From Enoplolaimus lenunculus (Eukaryota > Nematoda > Enoplea > Enoplida > Thoracostomopsidae): a DNA stretch of 64,000 bases. Of this stretch, positions 38,001 to 50,000 are shown piece by piece. Position numbers and translations under genes: made by a program. Each line of letters starts with the position of its first letter. The first letter of the stretch is position 1. The notes beneath the pieces are model-generated. The model saw only the letters and a list, made by a program, of their open reading frames with translations, was not told the origin of the DNA and made no database searches. The stretch covers positions 1-64,000 of the forward strand of contig JASANG010003145.1 in NCBI GenBank assembly GCA_030248215.1, written 5' to 3'.

Positions 38001-41000
38001 CCATAGATTTTTGATAGACGGTTCTATTCAATGCTTTTGCTAATAAGAGTTTTAGGTTACATTACCTGATTTAGCGTAACCTAATAACTTGTGACAATCC
38101 ATTAAATTGTAATAGGTTGTAAAATTTATTATTTTTTAATTTTACTTCTGCTGCATAGTTTGGTGTAATCTTACACTTACTTGATGTAAGGAATACAAAA
38201 GATACACTTTCCAACGCTTGCAAATATGTTTTACGAAATCGCCGTCAGGTTATATGTGATCATTCCGCATGTGGCTGGGGTTCATTTTAGCCCGACTGAA
38301 TTAGACAAACCTAGTTACAAGATATCGTACAGATGCTCAAAACAGAATAATTTTGATAATTTGTTTGAAATACAAGTAACGTTTGTAGCCAGGTCAACAG
38401 TCTAAGAGAAAGCTAAACAATTGTAGAAGGTCCATGCGGTTTTGATTTCAGAAGACGTACAAGCGCATCAAAACATTTCTGAGGGTGAGATTTTTGAATG
38501 CGTCTTAGCCCCAACTGCACGCCTCTGACTACGAGTAATTGAAAACTTTGCTAAAAATACGCTATTTAAATCTGTAAATGCTCAAAACATCAAAATGTAT
38601 TGTTTTGAGATATGCAGTATATATTCACGATCCCTGTTCGAAGTTTTGCCCAAAGTTATTTTCCGCACTAAAAATCCAACCTCAGCCTTCTTGCACTCGC
38701 AAGTAAAGCATGCAACAATTACACAATGTGGACGCTTAAAATAACTTCTCATTCCGGTATATCTGAGCATGTATGTCATCTTTGCCTTAAATATACTTAC
38801 CGTGTGGATATACCGACAATGTATTCCTGACCGGAAAATCCTGAACCCGCCAATAATCTTCACTTAGTCCCGGAGCAGGCTAGGGTGCACCACCAAAAAA
38901 TTTCACGGGTCTTTCTGTGTTGTGGGGTCCCTAAACCTGAGCATGGAAGTGTTGGCTGCTTCGGCTGCGTTTTAAGTTACTCCCTACGATCACATTCAAC
39001 CTATTTCACCACCGCCATCTGATGAAAACTTATTAATACTTTAATGACTACATTGTTTAAAAATATTTGAGATAAAATCAGCTTTTTATAAACCGCATTG
39101 TGTGTCACATAGAAAAACAAGACTGTTGCGAATTTAGAAAAAGCGAAGAAGAATGTTCGGCTGTCAAGCAAATATATTTAATATTGTTTAAAATATTTGT
39201 AGTTTGCGTTTTTGATACTTGTTTATTTACATCATACAAAAAAAGCACCCCCTTCCTTCCGCACATAACGACTTGTGTAACAAAATTGACGTAGGCTTAA
39301 GTTCTGGCTGAAGCTTATGTCTTAGCATAAACTGCACTACAGGAAATTCCGTGAAACCGTTTTTAAGTTCAGGGGTACTTAACCTTAACAACAGCTTTAA
39401 AGTACTCGTTTGATATCTATTTGGCTACGGACCGTTAAACAGCCTGAAATACTTGAATGGGAATATATTTTAGCACTAATTATGTCTTAGAACAGTTTGT
39501 TCAAGCTCTAGCTGTGCAATCAAATAAATAGTCTATTTTTTTACAAGAATGTAGCTTACGCAACTAATTATCAGAATGTTTGTTAGAACAAATATGGTCT
39601 GCTCTAAGTGTAACGGCTCTGGTGCGCTTCTATCCACGGTTTTCGAAATTTTTGGGTTTTTGGCATAACTTTAGGTTCTTATAGAGTTAAGTTTAAGCTT
39701 CGCCCTTGACCCATGCTTAAACTTGCAGAGGAAATGTGTACAGAGTCAGCAGCGGCGGATTCAGAAAGTTTTGACGTGGGGGCGCGCTGGAAACAGTTAT
39801 GAAACGCAAATTTTACTGCATGGTATATATTTACCAATTTTCTGAAGCGAAAAATTGTAAAGTAAGGTCCTTACCTATTAAAAAATTTTCTGATAGGGGG
39901 ACGTACGCTCCCCTCCCGCCCGCATCTATATCCGCTTGTGAGAGTCAGAGTGACTTCGATAGCAACGTATTAAAAAATACTAAATCTATGTATTAAGTAT
40001 AGTATTTATTGCATTGTAAAATTAATTTCAAGTGCTGCTTCGATCAGTGTCCACTTTTCTGCTTAATATTATGTCAGTTTAAGCGTTAGCTGACATTTAA
40101 ACGGCAAAACTTCAAAAAATAATTAAAATGTTCAGTCTGCTACTGTTTATCGATGACATATGTTCTAAAACAGCCTATGATACGACCTCATTCATTGTGC
40201 TTAATTCTTATGATTTGCAACAATTTTTTCTTTGCGACAGTTTTTAATTTCAAATCAACTTAAAATTATTTTTTTCAAATTTTGAACGCTAGGCTTCAAT
40301 TTTCAATAGTTTTCTGGTGATTTATACCAAACGTCCATCTGTTAATTCTTATGATTTGCAACAATTTTTTCTTTGCGACAATTTTTAATTTCAAATCTAC
40401 TTAAAATTATTTTTTTCAAATTTTGAACGCTAGGCTTCAATTTTCAATAGTTATCTGGTGATTTATGCCAAACGTCCATCTGAGTACATTTCGGTAACTA
40501 TAGACACTGTGATTTGCCAATTTTATCTCAAGACGCATATTTTATGCGTTTTTCTGGGAGACCAAATTTCAGTTTTATCCTGTTGAATTCAAATGATCGT
40601 GACTTGGCCTCGAGGGATTTTCATTCTGTCACGAGCAGCCGTAAATCATAAAGTCATAGTATAACAAACCGCTGTGTAAGTATCTTTTCTTAAACTGTGC
40701 TTTTTAATATATTTTCTCCATCTTTTGACAAAATACTTCACGCACACAAGCCACCAACTGCAATCAAAATTTGCAGACTTCAAAAGCGCCGAATGTTAAC
40801 TCACGATCCTAGAGGGCAAGTTCAATCTTTGTCATAGGGACAGTATGGTCATCATGTATATATAATGTCAGCAATTGCCGTGTAAATATTGAAAAAATAT
40901 AATTATTTTCATTTATATTTTGTGTGGTCATAAGTCAAAAAAATGTTTTCAAGCAGATGTTCAGTTGCGGACTTGCTCATGTGAACTACTGTGGCATGCG

Positions 41001-44000
41001 AGTCAAGTTTGTACACTTGTCATTTAGCATTTTTTAAAAAGACAGTCCTTCTGGTGTTTTCTGTTATAAGTGTTCGGCAGATGGCGTGTGTCCAAAAATC
41101 AAGTTAACATTTTTTTGCATATTTGAGCTTGTCATGACCTTGCCAAATTTTATTCACATTGATAGTTGAATTTTCAAAATATTCGGATTTTTCGTTGCCA
41201 ATGTTCGTCGGTTGGGACTGAAAATTTTTTCTAAAAAGTTTGGCATGCATACTATGTATACCATTCGACCCGGCTTATACCACTGAGTCGAATAGTGTTA
41301 CATTTGCCGCCATTCGACCCATAAGTAGTTTCCCGAGATGGATTTGCAAATCAGTCATTCGAGTAGGTATATCTTATGGAGAATTATTTCGATTGTGAAA
41401 AATTTAACGCTAGTCAAGAGTCGACTCAGTCTCAAAACTGCGTCCAATGGTGCATATAACCAACGAAGCGCAAGTCGTAATTTAGCCCAATTCCGAATTG
41501 AACTAATCCAGTTATTTTTTCCGAAAAAATGGTTTATTTTTGCTATTTAATGCGGCGGACCGTTGCGTAAAAACTCGAAGGGAACTTAACGTAAAAGAAC
41601 CCTTGTTCTTATGGAGTTTGGCTTTACAACTACAAGTTACAAAAGCTAATAGAAACCTGCTTGGTTGCTAATTCAATAATTTTTATTTTTTTGAACACAC
41701 ACTAACTTTTTATTTTTTAACTGTTTCTTAACTCTGAGACGAGGCCCACTTATATGGTCGGAACCCGGCACCTGAGCCTAAGCCATCTATTCTTGGCGAT
41801 CCCATGCTTACGGTAGTGCGATGATAACTTGCACAGTCAGCGAAGCTGCGCTAAACCGTGTTCATGATAGGAATACTGCGCCCAGACCTAGAGTGTACCT
41901 GCTTTCACAATCCTCACTTGTCACCACCGGACCAATGGATTGCTTTTATTAAGCAATCTATTAACGTCTAACCGGCTGGCCAGCCGAACCACGGCTGGAC
42001 TATTCGGCCGCACGTGCTAGCGACCGAATGTTGCTGTCACTATAAAAAATTCATCTAACGCTTGAAACAATTACAATTCTGAAGCTGCCATGAACAGTAT
42101 TCCTAGCAGACATCCGAAACAAGTTACGAAATAAATAATATAAGCGCTGACCCGGTTTCTGGTTTGACTGTAAAAAGAATTGGCTTAATAGATTTTAGAT
42201 CAAAATTTTTTCCTTCGGCTTAGGCTTACACTTTTGAAGCGGTTAGACTTAGACTTAGAAACATGTTTTATCTACGTTACGGCCCTAAAAGTAAAATAGG
42301 CCGCCTGTACCTACCGTAATAAAAACAGAACGCAGTTTGTGTTCAGATACCTGGCAGGTGCACAGGCGTCTGCTCAAACGTATTAGCATACAAAGCGACT
42401 ACGAGCGTATTTTGACATTTACTCTCGGGGAGGTATGTAGTCATGTAAGAAATTTTCTTTGTAAGCTAGAAAATTTGTTGACCTCTGCGATTCAGCCAGG
42501 TTGAAACTGTTTTTAAAATAGCCAAAATTCCTTGTCTCTCCCCAATTTCGAAAACAAATATATCCATTTATTTACCTTTGCATATGCTGCTGAAAGCCAA
42601 CGAATCTAATATATTTATATAACTAATGGTATGTTTATAAAATTATAATTGTATGGAAAATATTTGAATTTTATGTTTATTTGTAAACATTTCTGTGATG
42701 ATTGCTTTAATACATCGATTCATATTCAACTTGAGGTTTTGTACAGAAAATTGAGTCGTCCAAAACAGCGTTAGAGCTAATTTCATTGTTTACCAAGCAT
42801 AGGTAAACCAATTTGCCAGGCTTATAGGAATGTCTGTAATTTTCATTTCAATGGTTCGTTGATTCTGCCACAAGTTTGAGCATTTCTTGTTCGATTTTGA
42901 AACTTTATGTTCAACCAAACTTGTCAGCTGTTAAATGTTTTAATTTTTCTTAAATCAGTATTTAAATAGTAAACTTAAACTTTGAAAATGATATCATTAT
43001 TGTACAGGTTCTCTAAAATATGGAATTTTGAAGATTCCCCGAGTTTTAAAAAACGTTCATTTATAAAACAGAAAAATACAACTTCAAGCAAGAATGGCCT
43101 CTTAGGATGTTTGTGAATATTCGCTTCCACAATAAATGCAAAATCGCACTTTAAATTTGGTTTTTCAAATTCAGTATCAACAAGTCATTTGGCTGAAAGT
43201 CAAATCAATATGTGGTCACCGCGAGCACAGTGAACCGTGGTCGAAAAATACAAAAGGCAGAGCCGAGGGCGATCTCTTACCAGGCATTTTCAATTTATAC
43301 TTCAAAATTGGCCAAAATTTACGAACAATCTCCATGAATGACACAGGTTTCAATAAATTATTTCCGGTAACGAAATTGAAAGAATATCAGACAAAAATAT
43401 GTTGAGACTTTGTTGTACCGGAAAAACTCCATTTCTGCTCCGCATCCAGCTCACGGTGCACAATAAGTTGGCTCATGTATAGATCATATGTTGACCGTTT
43501 TAAACAGGACTGCTATAGAGTACGCTTGTGCTATGTTTATGTTTAGGAATATGCTTATTCTGTTGTACTGGTTTACGCCTAATTGTTCTGACCCTGATTT
43601 ATACATAGTACAATCAACTCAATGTTTTCAGTAAATAAAACTGAAAATCTTGTGTCATTTACGAGCTAAGCGTGAAAGTAAAACTTTTTCCTCACAGGTC
43701 GGAAAAGTGACTTTCAGTGTAGCGTACAGTGACTGAAACTCCGAGTAATTGCTTCAACAGACGGCAAAAACTACAGTCGTACTCTGGGCGTAGTGAGTAG
43801 CAAGGTGCTGTTGGGCAAAGTTACCGCCGCAAAACCACTGACTGGCTGCATGAATGTGCTATTTATCACATAAATACACCGGTTTTGCATTCGACTTATC
43901 GCGCAAGTCACAGGTTTCAATTAAAAATTTGTGATTGAAAGTTTGCAAAGCTTTTCATATTTTTGTTCTCTATTGAACGAACAACACCATTTGAATGAGG

Positions 44001-47000
44001 TAGCATTAAATGAAGAAAATTCTACTCAAGAATGCATTAATTATACGTAATCTTTTAATAAAAGGTCGTTCTAGCGTATCTTTAACACGTATTTGTTTGA
44101 AGATTGCCCCTAGTGAAAACAGAAACACCGCCCGATGGCGGTGAAACAAACATCATTAATTCAGTTTTATTAATTGCTTCGGGTTCTACTCAGACATCCA
44201 GGTTTCCTTGGGTATAAGAGGCGCATACGAGGAGAGTGCTGCTGTATATCCACGTCTGAAATTTCTAAAAGGACAAGAAAAAAAAGAATTTTTACAGACT
44301 TAGAATAACCTGGATTTTGAAGGTTTAAACAAATTTTTTGTTTCCAATGCTTACTCATAAACCGGTTTTAAAGTCCGGTTGCGCTCCCGAGACAACACAA
44401 AATTCCGGTTCCGCCCCAAGACCGAAGCAGCCCCCAAAGATTGGTCCCCGTGGTACCAAAAATGATAAACAAAAAATTTGAAAAATATTTTTTATCATCG
44501 GACAGAGAAACCACCTCGGAATTTTGAATTCCCACACCCTAACCTGCTCCGACACTGCTACCGCCCTTGCTGTATGTTCGTACTAAACACTCCAATTTAA
44601 ATATAGTGCGTTTAAATTTTAAACAGAGCAAAATTTTTATTAAATGCTTCGAACCGACAATATATCCGCCATGTTTATTTTATTTTGTGTATTTTTGATC
44701 CACTCAAGTTCGTCTGAACAAATTTAACAAACTCTTTTTCAAAATTCAATTGTGTTGTATGCGGTGTCTCATGGTGGTTTATTGTCTTCGTTTTCCTTGA
44801 TTTTTAATGGACGAAAAGTATATATTTGTGTATGCTCTGTTCTGGTAATAAAACTTAAACGACAAATTTTTAATAGCCAAGGAAAGCTTCCGTTAGTATT
44901 GTTTATGAGTAAACGGGGTCTGTTAGAAACCGAACCCAAGGGAGAGTCACAAAATCTGGTTCGTGATAACTTAATTTTAGGTCAACATGCAATGACCAAT
45001 CAGAACGTACCAGCTTAGGTTAAACCGCACGATGCTGTAGTGAATCGAGCATTGCGAAAGAAGCCAAACGCAGTTTTAGGTACAACTAAATCTTGTTACG
45101 AAATTTTAGTTTTGATCTCTGTTGGGGGGCCAAAGCCTTGTGCGCCCCTTGGATTTGTTTGCAAATTGCAACCGCTCACTACTCTGTTTTTATCATATAA
45201 ACGCCTGTTTGAAACTGTTTAAAATATGCGTTTTAATTTGTGTTTTTACAAAATGTTATTTTCTGATTTAAAGCGAAACTTTCAAATACAGTTTTGAGTG
45301 AAACTTCAACGGTTTATTAATAAACTGAAACACAACTCTACTCATTTCACTACACTTATTTCTTAATATATTATTTTCTTTTCCAAAATTTCAAATATTT
45401 CGGCGAATATCGATTTTTGAATTTTAAATTTTTGCCACCCTAGTGGTTGTCCAAAATGGTTTAATGTTGAAATGCATATTTATTAGCATTAATCAGAAAA
45501 TTGTTAATCCAGCATGATTCCAGTTTGAATAACAAGTAAAAAAGTTTTTAATTTCCGTGTGTGGAATTATGATTTCGAAGTTTCTAAACAAATTGTTATC
45601 ATGAAAGTGAACAGATTTTACGGACACTCACTGAGACAATACACTGACCTTTAAATATGTTGCACACGCCGAGTGGTGGATACAGAAGGCTGTATTATAT
45701 ATATAAACGAAAAAACACCACGAGCGAAGCGTACAAGAAGCCAAACGTAGTCTTAGTACTAAATGTTAATACAAAATTTGAGGATATTGAATATTGATGG
45801 GCGGGCCAATGTATAGAACAGGACCGGAACAGTAGTATAAGCATATTCCTAACTCTAAACCTAAGCGTAAGAATTAGCCTATACCTAAGCCTAAGCAAAG
45901 CCTAAGCCTAAACAAAAATTAGTCTAAAGCTTAAGCTTACTCTATTACAGTCCCGCCGGAAAACGTTCCAGCCCTGTTCTATACATGGGCCGTTAGGCGG
46001 GTGAGGTCATTCATGCTCTCCTTCGATGAGCCAATTCACAGGTTACTGACTACTTTATAAGTTGATTTTAATCCAAAAAAGTTTTGTTCATTCGGAAACG
46101 CAATATTCAATTGAATCGAACTCGATTCGTAGTCTCAAGTTACAGTCTAAAAGCGTTCATTTAGAATAGGTTAAAGTTAAAGTCAATCATTCGTTTAACT
46201 TGTTATCATTAATGCCGGTTTCTTTGTGAACCAGTAATTTGTATCGCATGGCACAAACGGCACCGTTTAAAGCGTTGAACAGCGGAAGTGAATTTGTCAA
46301 AATGCTAAGCAAACACGGATGGAAGTAAGGGACAATGCATAGAACTGAGCTGTAACAGTAGTATAAGTACATTCCTGAGTTTAAGCGTAAACCTAAGCAA
46401 AATATTTGCCTAAAGAGTAAGCTTACTGTATTGCAGTAGCGCAGAAAAACTTTCCGCGCCAGAATTTTTACTGTGAGTTGAAGTACGAAACAGTAAACGC
46501 TTGCAATACGGATTGGGCAGCATTAGATGTTTTTATCTAAGTAACGTTTTTAGCCACGTATGGTTTGCCATTTGCATACTTCAACCGCACAAGCTTAAGA
46601 CTAAACCTAACTAGAATTCTAACCGTAAGCGTGCTAAGAAATATTTTTTGCTCTATATAGCTGTCTATGTGAAAAATTGTCATAGAATCCATTTCTGGAT
46701 GTAACGGCGCTCCCTTGCACGTACCTGCCGGCACCCATAACTGCATAAATTTTACCTTTAAAATATATTAAAAAAATTTTTAAACGTATTTTAATTTCAG
46801 AATTGATGATGACGACCCTGGAAGCAGCTTTAAAGCTGTACCCAACCATTCACCCGGAACAAGTGGAGCATCAGCAACGTCAGACGCTGCCGAGCAGGTG
46901 AGAGTTAGCAGATTTTCTTTATTTTTAAAATTTGGCTCTATGCTTAGAGTGAGTTTATATTTTTCCTGTTTATTGCTCATTTTATACTCAAATGCGACGT

Positions 47001-50000
47001 TAAGTCCTGCTCAGACTGTTTACTTCCGCTTTTAATTTTTGACAAGGAGCGTTGCCAATGGATTTCAGAGACTCGTAATCCAGCGCATTCGCAGTGACTT
47101 CAAAAATTTATATTTGTTGAAAACCAAGTGTTGATTGACTGAGTGACACGGCGTTCTTCAAACGCAAAACCCAGGGCGCGGCCATAATTCTTAGAAATAT
47201 TTCCATCCTGAGCCCGCTATTTGTGAATAGATATAACCGAAAGAGATTTAATTTGAAAATTTGTGTCGGTAGCGCAGGGTCGCCGACCGCGGCACCGACT
47301 GCTGCGGACCATTTTGCATCTCCGGGCCGTAACTCAAAGGTATTCTATGCTAGGACACATTGGTTTCGCCGTCTATAAATATTTGTACTCCTTGCACTGG
47401 GTAATTTTTAATTATGACTGATATACGTTTTAAGGAAACTATGCTTTATTTTCAAGTTAACAATTTTCGAAGTGACTTGATCGTTTACCATTGTCACTTT
47501 TGCCGCAACAAATCGTTATATTCTTCTGTGTAAAACTTTAATCCGCAAGAGTTGCCAAATGCATAAAGTTATCTGTTTTTCGTAACAAATAAAATTTTTT
47601 AAGGTGGTAATATTGTGGAACAATTTCAATTTTTGAAACAAATTATCTCCGCCTTTTAACCCGCGTAATGTAAAATAAATGGCAACTTTTTGACGGAACA
47701 CTGGAGATGTGGTCATGTTTTGGTTATATATATTTAGTCATATTTTCTTTGAAACACGAGATAAAACCAAGAAACAGCGATATTAGTGTACGGCAAAATT
47801 TAGTGCGTAGCATTTTTGAAAATGTTTCATCAAGTGTAAGCTTTTGGTTGATATTCTAGAAATTTGCAGAGGAAAATACTGCTTCACTACAAGCGTAGTT
47901 AGAAGTTGTGTTCGGGAGTGTACAATTTCATGTAGCAGAATATTTTGGACCTTTAGAATGTAGAAGATTTTACTAAAGTCTGTTGAATGAGTTTTTATTT
48001 CTTGTCTGTGTAGAAATACCGGAAGAGATACTTTATTCCCGCTCTATGCCTTGTTTTGCATACGCATCTTCTTTTCCAGGTCATATTACTTTCAGTGTTG
48101 TAAAGTTTTCCGATGATACAGCAACTGAACATCTTTATGCATAAAGTTTGCCTTACATTTAGGCCTAGACTTAAAATACGCTTAGACTACTGAAACGCCA
48201 TTGAAAGCAACTTTGAAAAAATGATTTTTTGGAAACGATAAATTATATCAGGTGCGCAAAATCAATAAGCTGAGCCTAAGCCGAAAGCCTGTAGTTGAAA
48301 GTGCACAAAACTCCAAGTTTTAGGCAATAACAGTGGAAATAGAAAAAACGGTTGGTTTACAGGACTTTTTCCAATATTTCACTAATATATTTATATATTT
48401 ATGTATTTATATATAACAAGACATTCACACTAAATATAATGAGGCCGGAGCAGCCACCTCCTATGCCTCCCACTTGGGGGGCCCATCCGTAAAGCGACCC
48501 CCTTCTTAACCGGTTAAAACAAAAACCGCCGAAGTTTTAAAATGCATCTGGTTTCTGGCTGGCTTCGCTCGCGAGTTTGGGGCTCCCTGCCTGGACTTTG
48601 GGAGGAGCCCCCGCCCTTGTTGCTCCGCACGGAATATAATTACAAGATAAAGACTACATTATGTTCGACAACTTATACTTACCATGTTTCTCAATTTAAT
48701 CCGTGAAATATCGTTGTTATTAGTGAAAAAGAAATATAGTTCCTAGTCTTGTAAGAAACAATTAAAGAATTACAAAAATAATTGTAACACAAAATTCCAC
48801 TTCTCAGACGGAAGGCAGTTTGAGGTTTTGTGTTCTTAGTATAGCGGTACGTTCAGCACGGGCGTAGCCAGAATTATGGAAAACGTGGTTACGTTCCGGT
48901 TAAGTTTCGAAGGGTGGTGTTGTTATGACGCAAAGTGAGGAAGTATCTAAAATTTCCGCATTAAAATGCCAAATGGGAATTTTAAATTTTGAAACACCCA
49001 CCTATGGTGTATATATGTGTATGTATGTATATATGGACAGCCCTGTGGGTAACGGTATGCACGTTCTACGTATGTTTGTGATTTTGTGTGTCCAGTGTCC
49101 ACATAAAGTTCTGTTTTTGTAGTTTTGGATTATATTTTAGGAAGGTGATTTTTGAATGATTATAGTGAATTTGGCCAGAAAACAAAAAACTGGTATCTTT
49201 TATGTAACTCGTTTGTACCGTGTGGTATTTAAGAGCCCCAGTTTCATAATGTTGTGACTTCAAAAACCTATCGCTAATTAGTAATCGGTGTTAAGCATAT
49301 TTAAAGTAAAACGCACTTAAAAAAGCTACTATTTTGAATTTTGAAACAAACTCAACTCCAATTTCAGTTGACAACGCACTGCAGGATTAGCAGCTCTGCG
49401 CAGTGTATAGCCCTAGGTATTCACACGTGCAAGCTTTTTCTGCGAGAACTTGCAGCTGCAAATTGCACGCAAAACTTGGATTTCTTCATTAGCCAATGAG
49501 AAAGCCGCGACAATAAAATCAATCTTGCATGGTTATTCACACATGTGAACTAAATTCCTAGCTGTGATTTTTAATGAATTATTTGCAGCTGCAAGTTGGT
49601 CGAACGGGATTTACGACCAAACTTGCAAGTGCTAGTTACAGCTGCAAATTCTCGCAGCAAAAACTTGCACATGTGAATAGGGCTTAACAGTAAAATTTGA
49701 ACATATTCATAAGATTGCGTTAAAATTACTGATTTAACTTTTACACTTACGTTTAATATCTTCAACACCAACATCGGAAATCGCAATGAATCAGCAATAA
49801 GCTTAAAGTTTCATTTTAACAATAAAATTATTTTAAGTTGAAGTTTCGCTTACCTAAGCTTGTTAAACAAACACGATTATATCGCCGCCCTTAAAATAGC
49901 TGTAAAAGTTTTAACGTTTTGTTGCATATTTTGTGAAATAAAAACGCTGGTTCTACTAGCGGTTTTCGTTTAGTTTAGCAGACATGCTGTCTAACAGATA

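Larger units (their letters stand above)
33595..46800 (+). other. Intron 8, about 13.2 kb
   Basis: The longest intron. Repeats found: TTAGGC-core MITEs (35235-35387, 42152-42303, 43470-43609, 45804-45991, 46329-46475), CCCGTAGCCA-type repeats (36482-36652, 37570-37735, 42425-42545), a GCGGCGGATT-type MITE (39752-39945), a 141-bp tandem repeat (40201-40482) and a repeat shared with 59135 (41790-42010). The open frames inside (34257-34544, 38582-38863 and others) lack motifs. Missed short exons are possible. Confidence 0.5.
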
